DNA of 64,000 nucleotides from Rhinopithecus roxellana (Eukaryota; Chordata; Mammalia; Primates; Cercopithecidae). Position 1 is the first letter of the stretch; each line of letters starts with the position of its first letter. The notes under the pieces were generated by a model. It ran no database searches. It saw nothing but the letters and a program-made list of their open reading frames with translations, and had not been told where the DNA came from. The stretch is from assembly GCF_007565055.1 (NCBI RefSeq), contig NC_044564.1, positions 73,986,563 through 74,050,562 of the forward strand. The letters are read 5' to 3'. Positions 12,739 through 23,170 of this stretch are shown one piece after another. The translations under genes and the position numbers were made by a program.

Positions 12739-12969
12739 ATGATGAAAACACATAGACACATCGGGATGAACAACACACACTGAGGTGGGAGGAGGGAGAA
12801 CATCAGGAGGCAGAGCTAATGGATGCTGGGCTTAGTATCTGGGTGATAGGATGATCTGTGCAGCAAACCACAATAGATTTACCTATGTACAATTTACCTA
12901 TGTAACAAATAAGCACATCCTGCCCACATAACCTGGAACTTAAAATAAAAATTGGAAATAAAAAAAAAT

Positions 12970-13390
12970 TGCAGCACCTATCAACCCATCACCTAAGTTC
13001 AAAGCCCAGCATGCATTAGCTATTTTTCCCGATGCCCTCCCTCCCTATGCCCACCTCCCCAACCCCAGTTGTTCCCCTGCCTGGGCTTTTGTGTTCGCAT
13101 TGTTCTGCTCCCACTTGTAAGTGAGAACATGCAGTATTTGGTTTTTGTTCCTCTGTTAGTATGCTGAGGATAATGGCTTCCAGCTCCATCCATGTTCCTG
13201 CAAAGGACATGATCTCATTTCTTTTTATGGCTGCATAGTATTCCATGGTGTATACATACCACATTTTCTTTATCCAGTCTATCGCTGATGGACGTTTGGT
13301 TTAATTCCATGCTTCTGCTATTGTGATTAGTGCTGCAATGAACATACACATGCATGTATGTTTATAATAGAATGATTTATATTCTGAAAA
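12970..13390 (-). mobile_element. Antisense L1 3' fragment
   Basis: The plus strand shows reverse-complement L1: partial 3'UTR ('caacccatcacctaagttca', 'cagcatgcattagctatttt'), then the end of ORF2 ('cttgtaagtgagaacatgca', 'tggcttccagctccatccat', 'tggctgcatagtattccatg'). It is truncated at its 5' end near 13390. It also lacks about the last 100 bp of 3'UTR and the T-tract that should start it, so its junction with the sense L1 tail at 12966 is not a simple insertion. An open frame at 13016-13264 (-) is the ORF2 C-terminus. Confidence 0.9.
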
Positions 13391-13781
13391 ATGATTTCTT
13401 TATAACCCACTCATTTCAATTTACATTTTATTTTATGCATTTTCCAAGTCATTGGACAGCAATTAACATATTCACAAATCTTTGTGTTAATCTATGATTA
13501 TTCAATAGCATAATTACCTAAAATGGGACTCCTAGATTAGAGTATACATACTTTTAAATTTTTAGTATTTATAGCCTGATTATCCCCCAGAAATTGTCTT
13601 CTAATTCCATTTCCAGAAAATCACTACCCATTTTAATTCAACTGCATCAGTATAAAATATTAATGTTACTTTTTGTTTAATTGTATGAGATATTACATCT
13701 GTTTTTCTTTTCTTTAATATTTTGTGAGAATTAATTCTTTTCTGATGCTTTTAAAAAATTATTTTAAAAATGTTTGCATCT
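13391..13781. mobile_element. Ancient repeat-like sequence, downstream part
   Basis: The words 'tttctttataacccactcat', 'catttcaatttacatttt' and 'tttccaagtcattggacag' resemble an old dispersed element whose upstream part would end at about 6010. The family is unresolved. Confidence 0.3.
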
Positions 13782-14080
13782 TGCACAGTGCAGTGGCTTG
13801 CATCTGTAATCTCGACACTTTGGGAGGCCTAGGGGTGCAGATCACTTGAAGTCAGGAATTCAAGACCAGCCTGACCAATGTGGTGAAACCCTATCTGTAC
13901 TAAAAATACAAAAATTAGCCAGGCATGGTGGAATGCCCCTGTAATCCCAGCTACTTGGGAGGCTGAGGCAGGAGAATCACTTGAACCCAGGAGGTGGAGG
14001 TTGCAGTTAGCCGAGATTGCACCACTGCACTCCAGCCTGGGTGACAGAGAGCTACTCCGTCTCCAAAAAAAAAAGCAAAA
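13782..14080 (+). mobile_element. AluS-type SINE
   Basis: A full-length sense Alu with a damaged 5' end ('gcacagtgcagtggcttgca'). It has 'gtcaggaattcaagaccagc' and 'aggaggtggaggttgcagtt' in AluS form. It ends 'cagcctgggtgacagagagc' with a short A-tail. Confidence 0.92.
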
Positions 14081-14324
14081 TGTCTATCTGTAATCATAAT
14101 TCTTTGCATAATTTTTATTCATGTTTCCCCAGCTTTCTATTTTAGGGCTCAGCCTATGGATTTGTGAAGTCTTTGTCTATAGTAAATATACAAATACTGT
14201 ATCTTCTCTCGTTAAATATTTTTCCAGCATTTTCTTTTAATTTTATTTTTTCCTGAAGAGTTTTTACAGTGGTTTTTATTGTTATTACTTTCAAAGATTA
14301 TACTTAGAAAGTCCTTCTCATTTA

Positions 14325-14634
14325 GGCTGGGTGCGGTGGCTCACACCCATGATCCCAGCACTTTGGGAGGACGAGGCAGGCGAATCACAAGGTCAGGAGA
14401 TCAAAATCATCCTGGTTAACATGGTGAAACCCCATCTCTACTAAAAAATACAAAAAAAAAAAAAAATTAGCTGGGCGTGGTGGCGGGCACCTGTAGTCCC
14501 AGCTACTTGGGGGCTGAGGCAGGAGAATGGCATGAACCCAGGAGGCAGAGCTTGCAGTGAGCTGAGATGGCGCTACTGCACTCCAGCCTGGGCGACAGAG
14601 CAAAACTCCATCTCAAAAAATATATATATATATA
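14325..14634 (+). mobile_element. AluY-type SINE
   Basis: A full-length sense Alu starting 'ggctgggtgcggtggctcac'. AluY-type features include 'caaggtcaggagatc', 'gagaatggcatgaaccc' and 'ggcagagcttgcagtgagct'. The linker is an A-run of about 14. The tail has become a short (TA)n run at 14621-14634. Confidence 0.92.
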
Positions 14635-15036
14635 AATGTATACTTAAATTTGCTTCATGTTGATTTATGATTTAAAAAATACTTAAGTTTCTTTTCCTTC
14701 TGGAAAGATCATATGAGGGGAGGCACTGAAAACATTTTCCAGTTATTTTATTTCCATATTATATAATGGATAATATTTTCTTTCCCTACTTATTTTTTAA
14801 TAGCAACTTTATTACATACAAACGTTTATGTTCACTTTGGCATATAACACTGCAATGATTTGCACATAAATGGGTTATGAAGACAGTAGAAAGACATACT
14901 CTTTCCTCAGCAGATTGTTAGAAGACGCCTTGTGTAGACTTCTTTTGTATCTCCTATAGTACTTTGAATGTGGTAGCCAATAAAAACTTCTTGTATGACA
15001 TGAATGATTAATGAGTCATAGATATGCCTGGGAACG
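14635..15036. other. Unassigned sequence
   Basis: No repeat or gene recognised. It contains an 'aataaa' hexamer near 14980 and ordinary AT-rich text. Confidence 0.5.
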
Positions 15037-15292
15037 TTTTTTTGATTTTTAATTTAACTGTTCTTTTAAGTTCAGGGGTAGGTTATTATATAAATAAATG
15101 CAGGTTTGTTATATAAATAAACTTGTGTCATGGGAGTTTGTTGTACAGATTATTTCATCACCCAGGTATTAAGCCCCATACCCAGTAATTATTTTTCCTG
15201 ATCCTCTCCCTCCTCACAATCTCCATCCTCTGATAGGCCCCAGTAGGTGTTGTTTCCCTGTTATGTGTCCATGTGTTCTCATCATTCAGCTC

Positions 15293-18200
15293 CCACTTAT
15301 AAGTGAGAACATGTGGTATTTCGTTTTCTTTTCCTGCATTAGTTCACTAAGGATAATGGCCTCCAGCTCCATCCATGTCCCTGGAAATGACATTATCTCA
15401 TTCCTTTTTATGGCTACATAGTATTTCACGGTGTACCTGTGTCATATTTTCTTTATCAAGTCTACCATTGTCGGGTATTTAGATTGATTCCTGTCTTTTC
15501 TATTGTGAATAGTGCTGCAGTGAACATATGCATGCGTCTTTATAATAGAATGGTTTATATTCATTTTGGTATATACCTAGTAATGGGATAGCTGAGACAA
15601 ATAGTATTTGAGGAATCACTACATTGTCTTCCTCAATAGTTGAACTAATTTACATTCCCACCAACTTTGTATAAGTGTCCTTTTTCTCTGCAACCCCACC
15701 AGGGTCTCTTGTTTTTTGACTTTTGAATAGCCATTCTGACTGGTGTGAGATGATATCTTATTGTGATTTTTATTTGAATTTTTCTAATAATCAGTGATGT
15801 AGAGTTTTTTTTCCCTATGATTGTTGGCCTCGCATATGTCTTTTGAGAAGTGTCTGTTCTTGTCCTTTGCCCACTTTTTAATGAGGTTGTTTATTTTTTC
15901 CTTGTAAATTTGTTTAAGTTCCTTATAGATGCTGGATATTAGACCGTTTTCATGTATGTAGTTTGCAAAAGTGCTCTCCCATTCTGTAGGTTGTTTGTTC
16001 ACTCTGTTGATGGTTTCTTCCCTGTTCAGAATCTATTTAGCTTAATTAGATCCCATATGTTAACTTTTGCTTTTGTTGCAATTGCTTTTAGCATCTTCAT
16101 ATGAAATCTTTCCCCATTCCTATATCCTGTTTGATATTGCCTAGGTTTTATTCTAGGGTTTTGATTATTTTTGGGTTTTGCATTTTATGTCTGCAATCCA
16201 ACCTGAGTTGATTTTTGTGTATGGTATAAGGAAGGGGTCTAGTTTTAATTTTCTGTATATGGTTAGCCAGTTTTCCCAGCACAGTTTATTGAATAGGAAA
16301 TCCTTTCCCAATTGCTTGTTTTTGCCAGGTTTGTTGAAGATTAGATAGTTGTAGGCTTGCAGTCTTATTTCTTGGTTCTCTATTATGTTCCTTGGTCTAT
16401 GCATCTGTTCTAGTACCAGTACCGTGCTGCTGTTTTGGTTACTGTAGCCCTGTAATATAGTTGAAGTCATGTAGCATGATGCCTCCAAGTTTGTTTTTTT
16501 GCTTAGGACTGCCTTGGCTATTCGGGTTCTTTTTTGATTCCATATGAGTTTTAAAATAGTTTTTTTCTCATTATGTGAAGAATGTCAATAGAATGTCAAT
16601 AGCATTTTAATGGTAATAGCATTGCATCTATAAATTGCTTTGGGCAGTATGGCCATTTTTACAATATTGATTCTATTCATGAGCAAGGAATGTTTTCCCA
16701 TTTGTTTGTGTCATCTTTGATTTCTTTGAGCAGTGTTTTTTACTTCTTCTTGTAGAGATCATTCACTTCCGTGGTTAACTATGTTCCTAGATATTTAATT
16801 TTTTTGTTGTTGCAATTGTGAATGGGACTGCGTTCCTGATCTGGTCCTCAGCATGACTGTTGTTGGTGTATAGGAATGTTTGTGATTTTTGCATTACTAA
16901 CATTTTTCTATCTCAGAGGACAAATTGATTTTTGTATCCTGAGACTTTGTTGAAGTTGTTTATCAACTTAAGGAGCTTTTGGGATGAGGTTATGTGGTTT
17001 TCTAGATATAGGATTATATTATCTGCAAACAGGGACAGTTTGAATTCCTCTGTTCCTATTTCAATGCCTTTATTTTTTTACGTTCCCTGATTGCCCTGAC
17101 CAGGACTTCCAATGCTATATTGAATAGAAGTGGTGAGAGAGGGCATCCTTTTCTTATGCTGGTTTTCATGAGGGATATTTCCAGCTTTTGCCCACTTAGT
17201 GTCATGTTGGTCATGGCTTGTCATAGATGACTCTTATCATTTTGAGGTATGTTCTTTCAGTACCTAGCTTATTGAGAGTTTTAACATGAAGAGGTATTGA
17301 ATTTTATTGCAAGTCTTTTCTGCATCTATTGAGAGAATCATGTGGTTTTTGTCTTTAGTTTTGTTTATGTAATGAGACAAATTTATTGATTTGCATGTGT
17401 TGAATGAAGCTTGCAAGCCAGAGAAAAAGCCTACTTGGTTGTAGTGGATAAGTTTTTTGATGTGCTGCTGAATTAGATTTGCTAGTATATTGCTGAGGAT
17501 TTTCACATCAATATTCATCATAGATATTGGCTTGACATTTTCTTTTTTCATTGTGTCTCTGCTAGGTTTTGGTATCAGGAAGTTGCTGGCCTCATTGAAT
17601 GAGTTAGGGAGGAGACCTTCTTCATTGATTTTTTGGAATAGTTTCAGTAGGAATGGTACCAGCTCTTTGTACAACAGGTAGAATTCATCTGTGTATCTGG
17701 CTTTTCCTGAGCTTTTGTTAGTTGGTAGGCTGTTTATTATTACTCAGTTTCAGAGATCATTATTTGTCTCTTCAGAAATTTAATTTCTCCTTAGTTGAGT
17801 CTTTGGAGGGTGTATATGTCAATAAATTTATTCATTTCTTCTAGATTTTCTAGTTTACATGCATATACATGTTGACAGTATTCACTGATGATGATTTGTA
17901 TTTCTGTGGGGTCAATGGTAATATCTCCCTTGTCATTTCTGATTGTGTTCATTTGAACCTTCTCTCTTTTCTTCCATATTAGTCCAGCTAGTGGTCTATT
18001 TTATTATTAATTTTTAAAGATTTTTTGATGTTTTGAATGTATTTTCATGTCTCAGTCTCCTTCAGTTTATCCCTAATTTTGTTTTTGTTCTTATCTGCAG
18101 CTAGATTTGAGATTCCTTTAGTTGTGATATTAGGTTGTTAACTTGAGGTCTTTCTAACTTTTTGATGTAGGGATGTAGTGCTATAATTTACCACTTACAC

Positions 18201-19013
18201 TCTCTTAGCTATGTCCCTGTTATTCTGGTATTTTTTTTTTTTTTTTTTTTTTTTTTTGAGGCGGAGTCTCGCTCTGTCGCCCGGGCTGGAGTGCAGTGGC
18301 CGGATCTCAGCTCACTGCAAGCTCCGCCTCCCGGGTTCCCGCCATTCTCCTGCCTCAGCCTCCCAAGTAGCTGGGACTACAGGCGCCCGCCACCTCGCCC
18401 GGCTAGTTTTTTGTATTTTTAGTAGAGACGGGGTTTCACTGTGTTCGCCAGGATGGTCTCGATCTCCTGACCTTGTGATCCGCCCGTCTCGGCCTCCCAA
18501 AGTGCTGGGATTACAGGCTTGAGCCACCGCGCCCGGCCTATTCTGGTATGTTTTATCTTTGCTCTCATTACTTACAAAGAACTTCTTCATTTCTGCCTTA
18601 ATTTCATTACGTACCGACCAGTCATTCAGGAGCATGTTATTTAATTTTCATGTAATTGTATTGTTTTGAGTGAATTTCTTAGTCTTGATTTTTAATTTGA
18701 TTGTGCTATGGTCTGAGAGACTTTTTTAATGATTTTAGTACTTTTGTGTTTGCTCAGGAGTGTTTTATGTGCAATTATGTGATTGATTTTAGAGTTTGTG
18801 CCATGTGACAATAAGAAAAACTTACAATGTATTGTTTTTGGATGGGTAATACTCCAGATGTCTATCAGGTCTATTTGATCTAGTGCTGAGTTCATGTGCT
18901 AAATATTTTTGTTAAATTTTTAGATTAATTTTTTGTCTGGATAATCTATCTAATAATGTCAGTGCAGTGTTAAAGTCTCTTACTATTATTGTGTGGGAGT
19001 ATATGTCTCTTTG
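15293..19013 (-). pseudogene. L1 ORF2 relic, antisense
   Basis: The C-terminal end lies at 15293-15480. The reverse-transcriptase region spans about 16900-17700, with an open stretch 17264-17674 encoding recognisable RT text such as LIPKPSRDT. The endonuclease end lies at 18692-18895 (a frame containing ALDQIDLIDIW). Multiple stops and indels, together with the AluY at 18231-18538, make it inactive. Its N-terminal ~130 codons are missing at the 19014 junction. Confidence 0.85.
18231..18538 (-). mobile_element. Young AluY, Old World monkey type
   Basis: A nearly pristine antisense Alu with a 27-nt T-tract (18231-18257), flanked by an exact 10-bp target-site duplication TATTCTGGTA (18221-18230 and 18539-18548). 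Relative to the human AluY consensus it reads 'gtggccggatctcagctcac', 'gccacctcgcccggctagtt' and 'ttacaggcttgagccaccgc'. I recognise this combination from Old World monkey AluY lineages (AluYR series in rhesus). It is intact in its A and B box regions, and it is the youngest insertion in this block because it lies inside the L1. Confidence 0.93.
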
Positions 19014-19119
19014 TCAATGGGGTTCTCTGCATTTCCTGCATTTGAATGTTGGCCTCTCTAGCAAGGTTGGAGAAATTCTTATGTATAATATCCTGAAATA
19101 TTCTTTCCATGTTGGTTCC

Positions 19120-19474
19120 TGATATGGTTTGGTTGTGTCCCCAACCAAATCTCACCTTGAATTGTAATAATCCCCATGTGTCAAGGGTGGGGCCAGGTGG
19201 AGGAAATTGCATTAGTGGGGGCAGTTTCCCCCCTGCTGTTCTCATGGTAGTGAATAAGTCTCATAAGATCTGATGGTTTTATAAAAGTGAATTCCACTGT
19301 ACACCCTCTGTTGCCTGCCACCATTTAAGACATACTTTTGCTTCTCCTTTGCCTTCTGCCATGACTGTGAGGCCTCCCCAGCTATGTGGAACTGTGAGTC
19401 TGTTAAACCTCTTTTTCTTTATAAATTACCCTGTCTCAAGTATGTCTTATACAACATGAGAACTGACTAATACA
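19120..19474 (+). repeat. THE1 5' LTR
   Basis: A 355-bp LTR beginning TGATATGG and ending ...ACTAATACA. A TATAAAA box lies at about 19280 ('ggttttataaaagtgaattc'). The characteristic 'ctccttttgccttctgccat'-like text and 'gaactgtgagtctgttaaac' are present. THE1 LTRs are known to serve as alternative promoters in some tissues; use here is unknown. Confidence 0.95.
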
Positions 19475-21114
19475 GTGAATTGGTACTGGTAAAGTGGGGT
19501 GCTGTTGTAAAGATACCCAAAAATGTGGAAACGACTTTGGAACTGAGAATCGGGCAGAGGTTGGGTTAGTTTGGAGGGCTCAGAAGAGGACAGCAAGAAG
19601 TTTGAAGGGAAAGTTTGGATCTACCTAGAGACTTGTTGAATGGCTTTGACCAAAATCCTGACATTGATATGTGGACAATAAAGTTCAGGTTGAGGTGGTC
19701 TCACATGGAGATGAAGACCTTGTTGGAAACTGGAATAAAAGTGACTCTTGCTATGTTTTAGCCAAGAGACTGGCATTTTGCCCCTGCCTTAGAGATCTGT
19801 GGAACTTTGAACTTGAGAGAAATGATTTAGGGTATCTGGTGGAAGAATTTTGTAAGCAGCAAAGCATTCAAGAGGTGACTTCAGTGCTGTTAATTGCATT
19901 TGGTTTTATGTATTTGCATAGATATGATTTGGAATTGAAACATGTTTAAAAGGGAAGCAGAACATGAAAGTTCAGAAAATGTACAGCCTGATGATGCAAC
20001 AGAAAAGAAAAACCTAGTTTCTGAGGATAAATTCAAGCTGGCTTCAGAAGTTTGCATAAGTAGTGAGAAGCCAAATGTTAACACCAAAACAATGGGGAAA
20101 ATGTCTCCAGGTCATGCCAGAGGTCTTCCAGAAGCCCCTCCCATCACAGACCTGGAGGCCTAAGAGGAAAAAGTGGTCTTGTGGGCTGGACCCAGGACCT
20201 TGGTACATTGTGCAGTCTCACGACTTGGTGCCCTGTGCCCCAGCAATGGCTAGAGCTCAGGCCATTGATTCAGAGGTTGCATGACCCAAGCCTTGGTGGA
20301 CTCCATTTGGTATTGGGCCTGTGGGTGCACAGAAGTCAAGAACTGAGATTTGGGAACCTCCACCTAGATTTCAGAGGATGTATGGACCTGGAACATACAG
20401 GTTCCAGAGGAAGTATGGAAAGGTCTGGATGAACAGGCAGAAGTTTGCTGCAGGGTTGGGCCCTCAGGGGGTGGAAGGGAAATGTGGAGCCGGAACCCCT
20501 ACACAGATTCCCCACTGGGACACTGCCTAGTAGAGCTGTGAGAAAAGGGCTACCTTCCTCCAGACCACAGAATGGTAGATCCACCAACACCTTACACCAT
20601 GTACCTGGAAAAGCCACAGACACTCAATGCCAGCCTGTGAAAGCAGCTGGGAGGTGGGCTGTACCCTGCAAAGCCACAGGGGTGGAGCTGCCCAAGAAGC
20701 CATGGGAGCTCACCTCTTGCATCCGCAGGACCTAGATATGAGATGTGGAGTAAAAGGGGATCATTTCAGAACTTTAAAATTTGGCTGCTGTGCTTGATTT
20801 TGGACTTGCATGAGCCTGTAGTCCCCTCTTTTTGGCTGACTTTTCCCATTTGGAATGGGTGTATTTAACCAATGCTTGTATCCCCATTGTATCTAGGAAG
20901 TAACTAACTTGCTTTTGATTTTGCACGATCATAGTTGGAAAGGACTTGCCTTGTCAGATGAGAATTTGGACTGTTGAGTTAATGCTGAAATGAGTTAAGA
21001 ATTTGGACTTTTGAGTTAATGCTGAAATGAGTTAAGACTTCAGGGAACTGTTGGGAAAGCATGATTGGTTTTGAAATGTAAGAACATGAGATTTGGGAGG
21101 GGCCAGGTGTGGAA
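19475..21114 (+). pseudogene. THE1 internal region (gag-like relic)
   Basis: The internal sequence directly follows the LTR. A putative primer-binding region lies at about 19481-19498 ('tggtactggtaaagtggg'). An open stretch at 19671-19949 is the recognisable MaLR internal frame, a decayed remnant distantly related to gag; stops beyond it end the frame. A purine-rich tract ('gagatttgggaggggccagg', about 21088-21107) precedes the 3' LTR and fits a polypurine tract. A 37-bp tandem duplication sits at 20961-21034. No protease, polymerase or envelope is present. Confidence 0.88.
20961..21034. repeat. 37-bp tandem duplication inside THE1
   Basis: Two adjacent copies (20961-20997 and 20998-21034) of a unit containing 'gagttaatgctgaaatgagt' differ at one base. 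The THE1 consensus that I recall has a single copy, so this is probably a local slippage duplication. Confidence 0.85.
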
Positions 21115-21467
21115 TAATATGGTTTGGCTGTTTCCCCACCCAAATCTCACATTGAAGTTCAATTATCCCCACGTGTCATGCGAGGGACCTGGTAGAGATA
21201 ATTGAATAATGGGAGTGGTTTCCCCCATACTGTTCTCATGATAGTGAATAAGTCTTATGAAATCTGATGATTTTATAAAGGAGAGTTTCCCTGAACACAC
21301 TCTCTTGTCTGCCACCATGTAAGATTTCCCTTTGCTTTTCCTTTGCTTTCTACCATGATTGTGAATCCTCCCAGTCATGCTGAACTGTGAGTCCCTTAAA
21401 CCTCTTCCCTTCATAAATTACCCAGTCTCAGACATGTTTTATTTGTAGCATGAGAACAGATTATACA
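21115..21467 (+). repeat. THE1 3' LTR
   Basis: A 353-bp LTR, homologous along its length to 19120-19474. Its first bases read TAATATGG (versus TGATATGG) and it ends ...ATTATACA before the GTTCC duplication. Numerous differences between the two LTRs indicate an old insertion. Confidence 0.94.
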
Positions 21468-23170
21468 GTTCCCTTCTCCCCATCTCTTTTAGGGACACCC
21501 AGGAGTCATAGATTTCTTCTCTTTATGTAATTCCACATCTCTCAGGGATTTTGTTTATTTCTTTTCATTCTTTTTTCTCTATTTCTTTATTACTGTCTTA
21601 TTTCAGAAAGACAGTCTTTAAGCTGTGAGATTCTTTCCTCCACTTGGCCTAGTCTGCTACTAATACTTGTGATTGCATTGTAAAATTTCTTGCAGTGTAT
21701 TTTTTAGCTATATCAGGTTGGTTAGGTTCTTTTCTATACTGACTATCTTGTTTGTAAGCTCCTGTAGTGTTTATGATTTTTTAGCTTCCTTGCATTGGAC
21801 TTCAACTTACTCCTCTAGCTCAATCATTTCTATCTGTATTCTGAATTATATTTCTGCCATCTCAGCCATCTCAGCCAGTTCAGAACCTTGCTGGAGAGGT
21901 GATGTGTGTTTTTGGAGGTAAAAAGGCACTCTGGCTTTATGAGTTATCAGGGTTCTTGTGCTGATTGTTTCTTATCTTCTGGGCTTATCTTCCTTCAGTC
22001 TTTGAGGTTGCTTACCTTTGGATGAGTGTTTATTTTTCTTTTATCCTATTTAATGACCTTGAGGATTTGATTGTGGTATAAGGTGCAGTCAGCTAACTGG
22101 TTTCATTTCTGGAGGAGTTTAGAGATTCAGTGCTCAGCTCTCAACTCTTGGACTGAGTTCTCTAACTTTGGAGGACTTGTATTGGGTCCCACTTTGTTCT
22201 CTGTCTCCTTGAGATTAGGAATCTGCTATCCTGGGGGCACTGAGGTGCTCCTGGACCACTGTTTACTACACACTGATGGGTGATGTCAGCCAAAATGTTT
22301 TGTGGTGTAGTGACAGTGGGATCCTTCTTGTTTGCATGTCAACAGCATTGGTAGCAGCAGCTGCGGTGGAGTGCTAGTGGGTGCTGGGGGGCCTGCCTCC
22401 CTGTGGGCATTCATCACAGTGGTGGAGGCAATGCAGCTAGAGGGGGGTGTGCTGCCTGTGACTGTGCAGTCGCACTCAAGGTGGTGACTTGGGAGCAAGA
22501 TGTTGGCAGGCACTTGTCTGGGTGCCTTCTTTGTGCCCCACAAGCAGGAGTGATCCCTCAGGGCAGGGGTGGATCCACTTTTCTCTGGATAGTGTTTGCA
22601 TAAGGGCAGGGTGCTTGCAGCAGGAGGGCTGGTTTGCTCTGTGCCCATCAATGTTCCATCTGCAATGGCAATCAGCAGGAGGCAGAGGGGCTGACTGCAC
22701 TCCTGCATGCTGGTGGGACAACAAAAGCAAAACCTGCCCTGTGCAGCCACATGCCAGCAAAGTGATGGGAGACGTTGCCAGGGGCCCAGAGGAAGCTGCA
22801 GTATTGGAAGAGAATGTGTAGACTGGTGTGTGGCCATAGGCACTGCCCACTGGAGCTCTCCATCTGTCAGGCATGATCCACCATTGCAAAAGCTATGATG
22901 TGGGCCCTCAGGGCACCAAAGGCTGCCCTGCAACCATGTGTGGCTAGGCTGTGGCCCCAGGAGAGTCTAGCAGACCAAGGGGTGCTCAGGTTGGACTGGT
23001 CCCATCTGATGGACACGACTCCCCTATAGAGTTCAGTACTGACAGTTCCCCTATGGCTAAAGTCTCCTATGGGTGCAAATCAAGCCTAGGAGGATGGCCA
23101 GGCTTGCCTGGAGCTCCTTTGCCTTTGCTTTAGAGTTGAATGCCCCAACCCACTCAGCAGAGAGGTGTGG

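Larger units (their letters stand above)
6018..12966 (+). mobile_element. L1 (primate L1P type), near full length, decayed
   Basis: This is a LINE-1 element with all parts in order. A 5'UTR (about 6018-7758) opens with 'gaggaggacaagatggcaga', the standard L1 5' end. It is followed by an ORF1 relic, an ORF2 relic, and a 3'UTR ending in 'cttaaaataaaaattggaaa' plus an A-rich tail. Many stops and indels make both reading frames inactive. The 3'UTR text ('gggtgataggatgatctgtg', 'cagcaaaccacaatagattt') is primate-type. An (AAAT)n expansion lies at about 11411-11444 inside ORF2, a CCA-rich expansion near 7635-7680, and a 63-bp foreign patch at 12456. I found no clear target-site duplication, probably because an antisense L1 piece abuts the tail. 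Confidence 0.92.
19120..21467 (+). mobile_element. THE1 retrotransposon (ERVL-MaLR), complete with two LTRs
   Basis: This is a primate MaLR element with structure LTR-internal-LTR. It is flanked by an exact 5-bp target-site duplication GTTCC (19115-19119 and 21468-21472), as expected for the ERVL/MaLR group. The LTRs start 'tgatatggtttggttgtgtc' and 'taatatggtttggctgtttc', and end in 'aatacagtg' and 'ttatacagtt' contexts. It encodes no polymerase or envelope. THE1 elements are non-autonomous, mobilised by ERVL machinery in early anthropoid evolution. It inserted into the antisense L1 ORF1. Confidence 0.96.
19014..21890 (-). pseudogene. L1 ORF1 relic, split by THE1
   Basis: The plus strand 'ctgcatttcctgcatttgaa' to 19119 and 21468 to about 21890 form one antisense ORF1 when the THE1 is removed. 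The right part holds the reverse complement of the ORF1 middle ('taattccacatctctcaggg' and the following coiled-coil text). At about 19014 it joins ORF2 endonuclease sequence directly, so the ORF1 C-terminus is deleted. No product is possible. Confidence 0.75.
15037..23170 (-). mobile_element. Antisense L1 (primate type), host of a nested stack
   Basis: Reading the minus strand from right to left gives an L1. The 5'UTR is at about 21890-23170 (GC-rich; upper boundary uncertain by about 150 bp). An ORF1 relic follows at about 19014-21890, an ORF2 relic at about 15293-19013, and the 3'UTR at 15037-15292 ends in a T-rich start near 15037. The 3'UTR text ('catcacccaggtattaagcc') and ORF2 ('cctccagctccatccatgtc') are clear. 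An AluY (18231-18538) and a THE1 (19120-21467) have inserted into it. About 0.8-0.9 kb spanning the ORF1 end and ORF2 start appears to be missing at about 19014. The 5'UTR lacks the usual 'aagatggc' start, so it may be truncated or of an older type. Confidence 0.88.

Noticed and set aside
18211..18635. Long frames on both strands at the young AluY
   Set aside because: Frames through fresh Alu sequence are common and not evidence of a gene.
19671..19949. 92-codon frame that could pass for a gene
   Set aside because: It is the known internal relic of THE1, a non-autonomous MaLR element with no functional product expected.
22286..22933. 215-codon antisense frame, longest in the window
   Set aside because: It lies in the GC-rich 5'UTR of the antisense L1 (21890-23170), where stop codons are rarer, and matches no protein I know.
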